Shown here: positions 20,704-28,922 of the stretch, one piece after another
Numbering within the stretch: the first letter of the stretch is position 1
How the letters are laid out: every line of letters starts with the position of its first letter
Assembly: GCF_028548455.1 (NCBI RefSeq)
Contig: NZ_JAQQLF010000004.1
Coordinates: 172,948-236,947 of the forward strand
Direction: 5' to 3'
Length of the DNA: 64,000 nucleotides
DNA from: Vogesella aquatica
GTDB lineage: Bacteria > Pseudomonadota > Gammaproteobacteria > Burkholderiales > Chromobacteriaceae
Position numbers and translations under genes: made by a program
Notes under the pieces: model-generated
The model's database searches: none
What the model saw: only the letters and a program-made list of their open reading frames with translations
What the model was told of the DNA's origin: nothing

Positions 20704-21441
20704 ATGAGCGACGACAACACCATCCGCCTGTCCAAACGCATGACCGAGCTGGGTTTGTGCTCCCGCCGCGAAGCGGACGAATTTATCGAGCAGGGGCTGG
20801 TAAAAGTAGATGGCGTAGTAGTAAACGTGCTGGGTAGCCGCGTGCGCCCGGAGCAGACCGTGACCCTGGAAAACGGTGCACTGAACGTACAGGCCGAACG
20901 TGTAACCATCTTGCTGCACAAGCCGGTAGGCTTTGTCAGCGGCCCGGCCGAGATGCAGGGCGAACGCCCGGCCTGGCTTTTGGTCAAGCCGGAAACCCGC
21001 GCCGAGCAAGACCGCTCTGGCGTGATGTTCCTGAAAAAGCACCAGCACAAGCTGGCGGCGGCGGGCAAGCTGGACGTTGATGCGTCCGGCCTGCTGGTGC
21101 TGACGCAAGACGGCCGCGTAGCACGCAAGCTGTTGGCCGGCGAGTGCGAACAGGAATACCTGGTATGGCTGAAAACCCCTGCCTCGGCCGAACAGTTGGC
21201 CGCGCTGGGCAAAGGCGTGCAGGCCGACGGCGACACGCTGGACGCCGCCCGTGTCAGCCGCCAGAGTGACCGCCAGCTGTGCTTTGTGCTGCGCCAGCAG
21301 CAGCGCCGCCATATCCAGCGCATGTGCGCTGCCGTGGGGCTGGAAATCGAGCGCCTGCACCGCATCCGCATCGGCCGCGTGCGTCTGGGCGACTTGCAGC
21401 AAGGTCAGTGGCGCTACCTGCTGGAAAACGAGAAGTTCTGA
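20704..21441 (+). CDS. RsuA/RluB/RluF family RNA pseudouridine synthase
   Basis: 245 residues. N-terminal S4 domain (LSKRMTELGLCSRREADEFI), then the pseudouridine-synthase core. The catalytic Asp lies in GKLDVDASGLLVLTQDG; most relatives have GRLD there, so Arg is replaced by Lys. The C-terminal RMCAAVGLEIERLHRIRIG motif is normal. Best match is the RluF type, which modifies 23S rRNA helix 69-region or tRNA-Tyr sites, but RsuA or RluB specificity cannot be excluded. AGGTATG precedes the ATG; a terminator follows. Confidence 0.82.
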   Translation: MSDDNTIRLSKRMTELGLCSRREADEFIEQGLVKVDGVVVNVLGSRVRPEQTVTLENGALNVQAERVTILLHKPVGFVSGPAEMQGERPAWLLVKPETRAEQDRSGVMFLKKHQHKLAAAGKLDVDASGLLVLTQDGRVARKLLAGECEQEYLVWLKTPASAEQLAALGKGVQADGDTLDAARVSRQSDRQLCFVLRQQQRRHIQRMCAAVGLEIERLHRIRIGRVRLGDLQQGQWRYLLENEKF

Positions 21442-21456
21442 GTGGCTAAAGTCAAC

Positions 21457-21486
21457 AAGCCCCTGCCGTGATGACAGGGGCTTTTT
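21457..21486 (+). terminator. Terminator after the pseudouridine synthase gene
   Basis: AAGCCCCTG / CAGGGGCTT stem with T-run; also lies at the 3' side of the convergent cupin gene. Confidence 0.9.
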
Positions 21487-21507
21487 CGTGGTCGCTATTT
21501 TGGCGGC

Positions 21508-21888
21508 TTATTCCTTGTTTGCCAAACGGTCTTCTTCGAACACGGCAAAGGTTTTCTTGGCGGGTTCCAGCACTTCCCATACCCCTTCGAAACCGGCCGG
21601 AATCACAAAATGCTGGCCGGCGCGGATATCCGCCACACTGCCATCATCGCCCAGCAAGCGGACATGGCCTTCCAGCAGGGTACAGAACTCGCACTCGGTA
21701 TACTTTACGCGCCAGGCACCGACACCACCCGACCACAGGCCGGCATGAAATTGGCCGCTAGGGTCGCTGTAGTGCAGCTCTACACTTTGTTCGCATTCGC
21801 CACTCAGACGGCGTTCTTGCGGGGCGGCAAAGGTATCCGGGGTAATGTCCTGGTGGTGAAATAACACAATCTCATTGGCGCTCGACAC
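21508..21888 (-). CDS. Cupin-domain protein
   Basis: 126 residues forming one small cupin (ECEFCTLLEGHVRLLGDDGS and IRAGQHFVIPAGFEGVWEV), DUF861-like. The usual metal-binding His pair is reduced: the first motif has Glu-Cys-Glu-Phe-Cys rather than His-x-His. Enzymatic role unclear. GTG start with GGAGTAGGG upstream at a good distance. Confidence 0.75.
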   Translation of the reverse strand: MSSANEIVLFHHQDITPDTFAAPQERRLSGECEQSVELHYSDPSGQFHAGLWSGGVGAWRVKYTECEFCTLLEGHVRLLGDDGSVADIRAGQHFVIPAGFEGVWEVLEPAKKTFAVFEEDRLANKE

Positions 21889-21958
21889 GGCCCTACTCCT
21901 CTGTATTGGTATCTTGGTACAAGCTGTTGATTATGTTTGACACTGTGGCACAGCCCAA

Positions 21959-21968
21959 GGTTGGCCGC
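21959..21968 (+). repeat. Dispersed repeat copy, intergenic
   Basis: AAGGTTGGCCGCAAG between the cupin gene and the end of the LplT-PlsC fusion. GCCCAA before it and TTGGGC after it could close a stem. Confidence 0.85.
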
Positions 21969-21994
21969 AAGCTTTGGGCGGTGCCACCGCGTGG

Positions 21995-23875
21995 CTATTG
22001 CCAGTCGCCGCGCAGCTGGCTCACGGCTTGTTGCAGGCCGGCGGCACTGACATGTGCCGCCGGTACCGGCGCAGCGGCTTTCAGGGCGATGTGCGACCAG
22101 GCGCGGCGTGGCCAGCTCAGCATGGCCGGCCCGTAGCGGCGCGAGAAAAAGCTGCCCCACATGCCGCATAGCGCCATGGGTATCACCGGTACCGGTGTGC
22201 GCGCCACAATTTCTTCGATGCCGCTCTTGAACGGGTTGATCTGGCCGTCGTAGGTAATCTTGCCCTCGGGGAAGATACACACCACTTCGCCCTCGGCCAG
22301 CGCGGCGGCTACGGCGTCAAAGGCGCGGGCCTTGGCTTGCGGGTCTTCCTTGGCCGGTGCAATGGGGATGGCCCGCGCGGTGCGGAACACAAAGTTCAGC
22401 AGCGGTACCTTGAAGATGTGGTGGTCCATCACGAAGCGTACCGGGCGGCGTACGGCGCCGGCCAGAATCAGCGCGTCCATGAAGCTGACGTGGTTGCAGA
22501 CCAGTACGCACGGGCCTTCTTCCGGGATGTGCTCCAGCCCTTCGTGGCGGATGCGGTACAGCGTGTGGGTGGCGATCCACACCAGGAAGCGCATCATGAA
22601 TTCCGGCAGCAGGCTGTAGATGTACGCGGCGACCAGCAGGTTGAGCAGGGCGGCGATTAGCAGCACGCTAGGAATGCTCACCCCCATGCCTGCCAGGATG
22701 GCGGCAAAGACGGCGCTGGCCACCATGAACAGCGAGTTCAGGATATTGTTGGCCGCGATGGCGCGCGAGCGGAATGCCGGTGCGGCACGGCTCTGGATCA
22801 GCGCGTACAGCGGCACGATGTAGAAGCCGCCGAAGATGCCGATCAGGGTGAAGTCTGCCATCAGGCGCCAGTGGCCGATGTCGCGCACAAATGCCAGCCA
22901 GTCCAGCGTCTGCGCGGCGGCCACCGGGGTGGCAAAGTACAGGTCGATGCCGAACAGGCACAGGCCCAGCGAGCCAAACGGCACCAGGCCCAGCTCTACC
23001 TTGCTGCCGGATAGTTTCTCGCACAGCATCGAGCCGACACCCACACCCAGCGAAAACAGTGTCATCAGCAGGGTATAGACACTGGCGTCGCCGCCCAGTA
23101 CATCGCTGGCGTAGGTGGGCAGCTTGGACAGGTAAATGGCGCCCAGGAACCAGAACCACGAGATACCCAGCAGCGACAGCCACACGGCGCGGTTCTGTTT
23201 GGCTTCGCGGATGATGGCCCAGGTCTGGCGGCCGAAGTGCCAGTCTATCGGCAAGCCGGCCGCGGTAGGCGGTGCCGGCGGCATGGCGCGGGCCGAGGCA
23301 TAGCCGGCCAGCGCGCAGGCCAGCAGGGCGGCGATCAGCGTGACGCGGCTCGGGTCGGCATTCACCAGTACGGTGCCGGCTACCTGGCCCAGGATGATGG
23401 ACACGAAGGTGCCCATTTCGATCAGGCCGTTGCCGCCTACCAGTTCTTGCGGCTTCAGGTATTGCGGCAGCACGCTGAACTTCAGCGGGCCAAACAGCGT
23501 GGAATGGATACCCATCAGCAGGATGGTGCTCATCAGGATCACGCCGTTATGCAGCCAGAAACCCAGCGCCGCCACCAGCATGATGGCGATTTCCATCTGC
23601 TTGACCACCCTGGCTATCGCCGCCTTGTCGTACTTCTCGCACAGCTGGCCAGCGGTGGCGGAAAACAGGAAGAAGGGCAGGATGAACAGCGCGGCGGCCA
23701 GCTGGATCATCAGCTCGGGCGCCAGCCCCAGCATTTGCATGCCGTGAAAGTTGATCAGCACTACCACGGCGTTTTTCAGCAAGTTGTCGTTGAACGCGCC
23801 AAAAAACTGGGTGATGAATAGCGGGACGAAGCGCCGTGTGCGTAGCAGGTCAAACTGGTTCGGGTGGTGCGCCAT
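21995..23875 (-). CDS. LplT-type MFS transporter fused to PlsC acyltransferase
   Basis: 626 residues. Residues about 10-420 form a major-facilitator transporter like lysophospholipid flippase LplT (LPLFITQFFGAFNDNLLKNAVVV signature region), and residues about 430-626 form a glycerolipid acyltransferase with the NHVSFMD (H-x4-D) and FPEG motifs. Together they would import a lysophospholipid and re-acylate it in the inner membrane. Unlike three-part Aas fusions there is no acyl-ACP synthetase domain after the acyltransferase. ATG at 23875 chosen by similarity of the start to relatives; an ATG at 23926 is also possible. No strong ribosome site at either. Confidence 0.85.
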   Translation of the reverse strand: MAHHPNQFDLLRTRRFVPLFITQFFGAFNDNLLKNAVVVLINFHGMQMLGLAPELMIQLAAALFILPFFLFSATAGQLCEKYDKAAIARVVKQMEIAIMLVAALGFWLHNGVILMSTILLMGIHSTLFGPLKFSVLPQYLKPQELVGGNGLIEMGTFVSIILGQVAGTVLVNADPSRVTLIAALLACALAGYASARAMPPAPPTAAGLPIDWHFGRQTWAIIREAKQNRAVWLSLLGISWFWFLGAIYLSKLPTYASDVLGGDASVYTLLMTLFSLGVGVGSMLCEKLSGSKVELGLVPFGSLGLCLFGIDLYFATPVAAAQTLDWLAFVRDIGHWRLMADFTLIGIFGGFYIVPLYALIQSRAAPAFRSRAIAANNILNSLFMVASAVFAAILAGMGVSIPSVLLIAALLNLLVAAYIYSLLPEFMMRFLVWIATHTLYRIRHEGLEHIPEEGPCVLVCNHVSFMDALILAGAVRRPVRFVMDHHIFKVPLLNFVFRTARAIPIAPAKEDPQAKARAFDAVAAALAEGEVVCIFPEGKITYDGQINPFKSGIEEIVARTPVPVIPMALCGMWGSFFSRRYGPAMLSWPRRAWSHIALKAAAPVPAAHVSAAGLQQAVSQLRGDWQ

Positions 23876-24014
23876 GGGGGCGGATCTTTCGCGAGTCCGA
23901 AGGACGATGGGTTGATGGTATGCCATCCCGCCAGTTGCTTACAAACCGCGCACTATGACATTACCGTTTCGGCAGCGTATGCTAGGGGTCGTTTACCCAT
24001 GCTGTGCCCATACC

Positions 24015-25403
24015 ATGATCATTAATCCCATCCTCAACAGCGACTCCTACAAACTCAGCCACTGGGCGCAGTACCCGCCCGGCACGCAGGGTATGTACTC
24101 CTACGTGGCGGCACGGGGTGGCACGGCGTCGCATGTGTTGTTTTTCGGCCTGCAAAGCCTGCTGAAGGATTACCTGAGCCAGCGCATTACCCGCGAGCAC
24201 ATCGATGAGGCCGAGGCGGTGGTGGCACTGCACGGCTTGCCGTTCAACCGCGCCGGTTTCGAGCGCATCGTGCAGCAGCACGACGGCTACTGGCCGGTAC
24301 GCATCCGCGCGGTGGCCGAAGGCGAGCTGATCCCTACCGGCATTCCGATGATTACCATCGAATCCACCGACCCCGAGCTGTTCTGGGTGGTGTCGTTCCT
24401 GGAGACCGCCTTGCTGCGCGTGTGGTACCCCATCAGCGTGGCCACGCGCAGCTTCCGTGCCAAGGAAATCATCCGCCGCTACCTGCAACAGACTGCCGAC
24501 GACCTGTCCGGCCTGCCGTTCAAGCTGCACGATTTTGGCGCCCGCGGCGTATCCAGCTACGAAAGCTCGGAAATCGGCGGCCTGGCCCACCTGGTGAACT
24601 TCCAGGGTAGCGACACCTTGGCCGCGCTGGTGGCCGCCCGCCGCCACTACCACGAGCCGTGTGCCGCGTTTTCCATCCCGGCGGCCGAGCACTCCACCAT
24701 CACCGCCTGGGGCCGTGCGCAGGAAGGCGAAGCCTTTGCCAATATGCTGACCCGTTTTGCCAAGCCCGGCGCGCTGCTGGCGGTGGTGAGCGACAGCTAC
24801 GACGTGTTCCACGCCGTGAGCGAGCTGTGGGGCGAACGCCTGCGCCAGCAAGTGATAGACAGCGGCGCCACCGTGGTGATCCGCCCGGACTCCGGCGAGC
24901 CGGTGCAAGTGGTGGCCGAAGTGGTGGAAAGGTTGGCCGCATCGTTCGGTACCACCGTCAACAGCAAGGGTTACCGTGTGCTGAACCATGTGCGCGTGAT
25001 CCAGGGCGACGGCGTGAATCTGGCCAGTATCGACGCCATCCTGTCGCGCCTGGCCAAGCTGGGCTATAGCGCCGACAACGTGGCTTTCGGCATGGGCGCC
25101 GAGCTGTTGCAAAAGCTGGACCGCGATACCCACAAGATGGCACTGAAGTGCTCGGCTATCTGCATCAACGGCGAATGGCGCGATGTATTCAAAGACCCGG
25201 TCACCGACCCCGGCAAACGTTCGCTGGGGGGGCGTGTGGTGGCCGCGCGCGACAGCCGCGCCGCCTGGGGCGTGAACACACTGGAGCGTGTCTCCGATAT
25301 CGACCTGCAAATGCACGTGGTGTGGGAAAACGGCCGTCTGCTGGTAGACGAAACCCTGGCCGATATCCGCGCCCGCGCAGCCCTGCACCTGGAGGAAAGA
25401 TGA
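24015..25403 (+). CDS. nadV: Nicotinamide phosphoribosyltransferase (NadV/Nampt type)
   Basis: 462 residues; converts nicotinamide and PRPP to NMN, a one-step NAD salvage that bypasses deamidation. Landmarks of the Nampt group: LNSDSYKLSHWAQYP, KLHDFGARGVSSYESS, IPAAEHSTITAWG (catalytic His), SDSYDVFHAVSELWG and VIRPDSGEP. Length and motifs distinguish it from nicotinate phosphoribosyltransferase PncB. The start at 24015 opens the conserved N-terminus. Its TGA overlaps the next gene's ATG, so both are co-translated. Confidence 0.88.
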   Translation: MIINPILNSDSYKLSHWAQYPPGTQGMYSYVAARGGTASHVLFFGLQSLLKDYLSQRITREHIDEAEAVVALHGLPFNRAGFERIVQQHDGYWPVRIRAVAEGELIPTGIPMITIESTDPELFWVVSFLETALLRVWYPISVATRSFRAKEIIRRYLQQTADDLSGLPFKLHDFGARGVSSYESSEIGGLAHLVNFQGSDTLAALVAARRHYHEPCAAFSIPAAEHSTITAWGRAQEGEAFANMLTRFAKPGALLAVVSDSYDVFHAVSELWGERLRQQVIDSGATVVIRPDSGEPVQVVAEVVERLAASFGTTVNSKGYRVLNHVRVIQGDGVNLASIDAILSRLAKLGYSADNVAFGMGAELLQKLDRDTHKMALKCSAICINGEWRDVFKDPVTDPGKRSLGGRVVAARDSRAAWGVNTLERVSDIDLQMHVVWENGRLLVDETLADIRARAALHLEER

Positions 25404-25762
25404 GCCCCGAACACGTGATTCAGGCACAGCTGGATGCCTACAACGCCAAGAATCTGGATGCACTGCTGGCCTGCTATGCGCAGGACGCGTGCATGTACCA
25501 GTACCCGGCCACGCTGGTGGCGCAGGGGCATGACGAGATTCGCCAGCGCATGAAGCTGCGCTTTGCCGAGCCGGATCTGCACGCGCAGCTGCTGCGCCGA
25601 GTGGTGATCGGCGAGGTGGTAATAGACGAGGAAGTGGTCACCCGCAACTTTCCGGCCGGGCGCGGCAAGGTGGCGATGACCATGATCTACCGCGTACAGC
25701 ATGGCCGCATCGTGGACGCCTCTACCATCATGGGCGAGCCGCAGCTGGAGCAGGCGGGCTGA
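25400..25762 (+). CDS. SnoaL/NTF2-like small protein
   Basis: 120 residues with a nuclear-transport-factor-2-like fold: helix QAQLDAYNAKNLDALLACYA, then a strand-rich remainder with VVIGEVVIDEEVVTRNF. Overlaps the preceding gene by ATGA, with a strong GGAGGAAAG site inside that gene's end, so the two form a unit. Such proteins are often small isomerases or ligand-binding proteins; the coupling suggests a link to NAD salvage, but no activity is predictable. Confidence 0.78.
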   Translation: MSPEHVIQAQLDAYNAKNLDALLACYAQDACMYQYPATLVAQGHDEIRQRMKLRFAEPDLHAQLLRRVVIGEVVIDEEVVTRNFPAGRGKVAMTMIYRVQHGRIVDASTIMGEPQLEQAG

Positions 25763-25783
25763 AGCGCCTGCGCTGCCAGCCAT

Positions 25784-25814
25784 AGCCTGCCCGTTACCAC
25801 CGGCAGGCTTTTTT
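25784..25814 (+). terminator. Terminator of the nadV unit
   Basis: AGCCTGCC / GGCAGGCT hairpin followed by T-run. Confidence 0.9.
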
Positions 25815-25823
25815 GCGCCGGTT

Positions 25824-26438
25824 TCAGGCCGGCAGCGGCTGCCGCGCCAGGCGGCGCCCCCACAGCAGACCGGCCAGCATGAGCAGGGCCAGCAAGCCGT
25901 AGCTGAGCCACGGGCCCAGCGCCACGTTACGGGCAATGGGCCAGTGAAAAGCCAGCCAGCTGCGCAGCCCGCATTCGCCGATCAGGCCGCCACCCCACAG
26001 TACGGTAAGGTCGCGCCACAGCCGCGTCAGCCGTGGTGTGGGGCTGGCCAGCAGCGCCGCCGCGGGGCTATCCGGCTGCCGTCTGGCCGCGGCCGCCACC
26101 AGCACGGCCAGCAAGGGTTTGCGCCACACCACGCTGGCCAGCATCACCAGCCCGGTGGCGCCGCCTACCATCGACTCGCGCACCAGCAACCAGCGCGCGT
26201 CACTATCGCCCCAGGCGGCTAGCAGCGACAGGCCGATGCCGCCCAACACCACGATGCTTAGCGCATCCAGCCGCCGGTAGCGGTACAGCTCCCACAGGCT
26301 CCACAGCAAAGGCGGCAAGGCGGACCACAACAGCGCGCCACGCTCGCCCCAGGCGGGCAGGCAGGCGTCGTACACCCACCACGGCAGCAACAGGTTGGCC
26401 GCCAGGTCGGGTAGCAGCGTGCGCCAGTCAGCCCGCAT
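25824..26438 (-). CDS. VC0807-like integral membrane protein
   Basis: 204 residues, strongly hydrophobic, with about six helices (LLWSALPPLLWSLWELYRY, IVVLGGIGLSLLAAW, ATGLVMLASVVW, WLSYGLLALLMLAGLLWG). Resembles the VC0807-type small integral membrane proteins of unknown function. The start overlaps the end of the upstream hydrolase gene by 11 bases, so they are coupled. No catalytic motif seen. Confidence 0.65.
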   Translation of the reverse strand: MRADWRTLLPDLAANLLLPWWVYDACLPAWGERGALLWSALPPLLWSLWELYRYRRLDALSIVVLGGIGLSLLAAWGDSDARWLLVRESMVGGATGLVMLASVVWRKPLLAVLVAAAARRQPDSPAAALLASPTPRLTRLWRDLTVLWGGGLIGECGLRSWLAFHWPIARNVALGPWLSYGLLALLMLAGLLWGRRLARQPLPA

Positions 26439-26967
26439 CGGCGGCCAGCTCGTCCAGCGGCAGCACGCGGATCATATTGCCCGGCACATCCATATTGGCC
26501 CACAGCCAGTTCAGGTGCGCCACCAAGGCTTCGCCGCTCACGTAGGGGCGGTCCTTGCAGGTGTGGGCGTCGGCCACCACGGTAACGGCGTAACCCATGG
26601 AGGCGGCGCGGCGCACGGTGGTATCAACACAGAAGTCGCTGGCGTAGCCGCCTACCCACAGGTTTTCGATGCCACGGCTGTCCAGGTACTGGCGCAGGCT
26701 GGTGTCCAGAAAGCTGTCGCAGGCGGTTTTTTCAATGACCACATCGCTGCCCAGCCGTGCCAGGCCAGGGTGCAGCTGCCAGGCTTCGCTGCCGCGCGGC
26801 AGGTCGTCGGCGTAATGCTGGATGAAAATCACCTCGTGCCCCTGGCTGCGGGCATGGGCGATCAGCCGGTTCAGCATGGACAGGGTTTCCGGGCCGCGGG
26901 TGGCCAGCGGCGGCATGTCGATCAGGCCGTACTGGAAGTCAATAACAAGCAAGGCGGTAGCAGGCAT
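26428..26967 (-). CDS. Isochorismatase-family cysteine hydrolase
   Basis: 179 residues. The catalytic triad is visible: Asp in LLVIDFQYGL, Lys in VIEKTACDSF and Cys in GYASDFCVDTTVRRA, as in nicotinamidase and related amidases. A nicotinamidase function would be of interest beside nadV, but the metal-binding His cluster typical of PncA is not evident, so it is left as a general hydrolase. Start at 26967 opens the domain. An AAGGTTGGCCGCA copy is in the leader (26985). Confidence 0.82.
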   Translation of the reverse strand: MPATALLVIDFQYGLIDMPPLATRGPETLSMLNRLIAHARSQGHEVIFIQHYADDLPRGSEAWQLHPGLARLGSDVVIEKTACDSFLDTSLRQYLDSRGIENLWVGGYASDFCVDTTVRRAASMGYAVTVVADAHTCKDRPYVSGEALVAHLNWLWANMDVPGNMIRVLPLDELAADAG

Positions 26968-26984
26968 GGCAGGGTTCCACGGAA

Positions 26985-26994
26985 GGTTGGCCGC
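26985..26994 (+). repeat. Dispersed repeat copy in a 5' leader
   Basis: Exact core within AAGGTTGGCCGCAGC, 18 bases upstream of the hydrolase start codon, between it and the preceding gene's stop. Confidence 0.88.
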
Positions 26995-27016
26995 AGCGCG
27001 GCAAATAGCCACCAGT

Positions 27017-27790
27017 TTACGGTAGCTGGCTCAGGTAGTCTGGCCAGTTGGTATTTTTGCCAGGGTAGGCCAGGCCGTGGCGCAGGCTCAGGCGCGCCAG
27101 CTCGCCGCTTTCCGCCAGCCGCGACAGCGCCTGTTCGAAGCGGGCAGGCTCATCCCGGCCCTGCGTATGCAGGCCGTAGCCGAAGAAGCCGCCTTGCTGG
27201 CTGATGGCCGGCAGCAAGGGCAGCACATTATGCTGGCCCAGGCGGGCCAGCACGGCGCGTGCGGTACGCTCGTTGCTGGCGATCAGGTCCAGCCGGTGCC
27301 GTTGCAGCTTGGCCATGCCTTGTTCCAGCGTGTCGCCAATGTCGACATCCAGCTGCTGTTTGGTGCTTTCATAGCCTTGTCCCAGCGTCCAGCCACGGGT
27401 AAGGCCCAGGCGCAAGCCGGCCAGGCTGGCAAAGTCGCCGTTCCAGGCCAGCGGGCGGTTAGCCAACCGGTACCAGTACAGCGTATCAACGTACAGCGGG
27501 TAACGCGAAAACTGCAGGAAGCGGGCGCGCTCGCGGTTGCGGTACGGCCCGATCAGCACGTCGGCCTGGCCGTACTGCACGGCCGATTGCGCGCGGAGCC
27601 ACGGCAGCAGCGCAATGCGGCAATCCAGCTGTTCGCGCTGGCACACGGCGTTGATCACGTCTACCGCCAGGCCGTAGGGCTGTGGCGTGCCTGAGTGCAG
27701 AATGCCCGGAAAGTCGGTACCGACAAAGCGCAGCGTGGCTGCCTGCAGTGGCAGGCTGAGTAGCGCCAGCAATACCAGCCGCCAGTGCAT
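27017..27790 (-). CDS. Periplasmic solute-binding protein (SBP_bac_3-like)
   Basis: 257 residues with a Sec signal peptide (MHWRLVLLALLSLPLQAA) and the two-lobe binding fold of amino-acid-type ligand receptors (LRFVGTDFPG, PYGLAVDVINAVCQREQ, ADVLIGPYRNRERARF). There is no permease or ATPase next to it, so it may feed a distant transporter or act as a sensor. Its ATG overlaps the stop of the upstream dehydrogenase gene. Confidence 0.8.
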   Translation of the reverse strand: MHWRLVLLALLSLPLQAATLRFVGTDFPGILHSGTPQPYGLAVDVINAVCQREQLDCRIALLPWLRAQSAVQYGQADVLIGPYRNRERARFLQFSRYPLYVDTLYWYRLANRPLAWNGDFASLAGLRLGLTRGWTLGQGYESTKQQLDVDIGDTLEQGMAKLQRHRLDLIASNERTARAVLARLGQHNVLPLLPAISQQGGFFGYGLHTQGRDEPARFEQALSRLAESGELARLSLRHGLAYPGKNTNWPDYLSQLP

Positions 27791-28752
27791 CACGCGCTGA
27801 CGGCCAGCAGGTGGTCGCGCTCGCCGCGCAGATAGCGCACCACATTGTCGAAAGCCTGGCCCAGGTACTGGGCGTAGCTGTGCTGCTCGGCGTAGCCCAG
27901 ATGTGGTGTGCACAGCACGTTCGGCAGTTGCAGCAGCGGGTGGGCGGGGTCGTATACCGGTTCTTGTTCAAACACGTCCAGCGCGGCAAAGCCGGGCCGG
28001 CCTGCTTGCAGTGAGGCCAACAGTGCGCCGTCGGCCACCAGCTCGGCGCGGCTGATGTTGACGAATAGCGCGTCCCGCTTCATCAGCGCCAGGTCGTCGG
28101 CGCCGATGTTGGCCGCGGTGGCTGGTGCCAGGCGCTGGTGCACGCTGACGATGTCGCAGCGGCTAAAGAAATCGGCCCGGCTGTCAGCGGCGTGGTAGCC
28201 AAGGGCGATCGCCTCCTGGCGGGCTCGCTCGCTGCCCCACACCACCACCTGCATGCCGAAGGCCCGGGCAAAGCCGGCCACGCGCTGGCCGATCTTGCCA
28301 AAACCCAGAATGCCCAGCGTATCGCCGTGCATGGCGCGGCCGAGACTGGTTTGCCACTGGCCGGCGTACAGCCCTTGTACCGCCGGCAACAGTTGGCGGC
28401 GTGCGGCCATCATCAGCAGCCAGGCCAGCTCGGCTGGCGCTATCGGGCTACCGTTGCCTTCCATCAGCACCACGCCGGCTTGCCGGCAGGCCGCCACGTC
28501 CACGTTACGCGCCAGCTTGCCGGTCTGGCTAATCAACTTGAGCTGCGGGTAGCGTGCCAGAAAGGCGGCGTCGATTGGCGTGCGCTCTCGTATCAGCAAC
28601 AAGCCATCTGCCCTGGCCAGCGCGGCAGGCGCCGCCGGGTCGCGTTGCAGGTCGCCCAGCACCGTGGTCTGGATGTCGGGGTGCTGGAACAAGCCGCTGC
28701 AGGCTTGGCTGGCGTGCTGGTAGTCATCGGGAATCACCAACTGGAATGGCAT
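27790..28752 (-). CDS. D-isomer-specific 2-hydroxyacid dehydrogenase
   Basis: 320 residues. Rossmann motif GILGFGKIGQRVAG near residue 150, the catalytic region NISRAELVADGALLASLQAG, Glu in DVFEQEPVY and His in LCTPHLGY (Arg/Glu/His triad complete). Substrate range of this family (glycerate, phosphoglycerate, lactate, others) is not resolved by sequence. GGAG 6 bases before the ATG at 28752. First gene of a two-gene unit with the solute-binding protein. Confidence 0.85.
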   Translation of the reverse strand: MPFQLVIPDDYQHASQACSGLFQHPDIQTTVLGDLQRDPAAPAALARADGLLLIRERTPIDAAFLARYPQLKLISQTGKLARNVDVAACRQAGVVLMEGNGSPIAPAELAWLLMMAARRQLLPAVQGLYAGQWQTSLGRAMHGDTLGILGFGKIGQRVAGFARAFGMQVVVWGSERARQEAIALGYHAADSRADFFSRCDIVSVHQRLAPATAANIGADDLALMKRDALFVNISRAELVADGALLASLQAGRPGFAALDVFEQEPVYDPAHPLLQLPNVLCTPHLGYAEQHSYAQYLGQAFDNVVRYLRGERDHLLAVSA

Positions 28753-28922
28753 GCAATGCTCCTGACATTGTTGCAGGGATTGTGGCACAAGCTCCGCAGG
28801 ATTCTATAGTTTAAATGCAGGAATTAATGCATTAATGTGTAAGTAACACTTATTAAGGCAAGCAATTTTTACGATTGTCTGACAAGCATTGCTATGCTGC
28901 TTAACCCGTACCCGCAGGATGG

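Noticed and set aside
28753..28922. A specific regulatory site in the A/T-rich gap between the dehydrogenase and EAL genes
   Set aside because: Promoter-like A/T-rich sequence is present but I could not fix -35 and -10 boxes with acceptable spacing.
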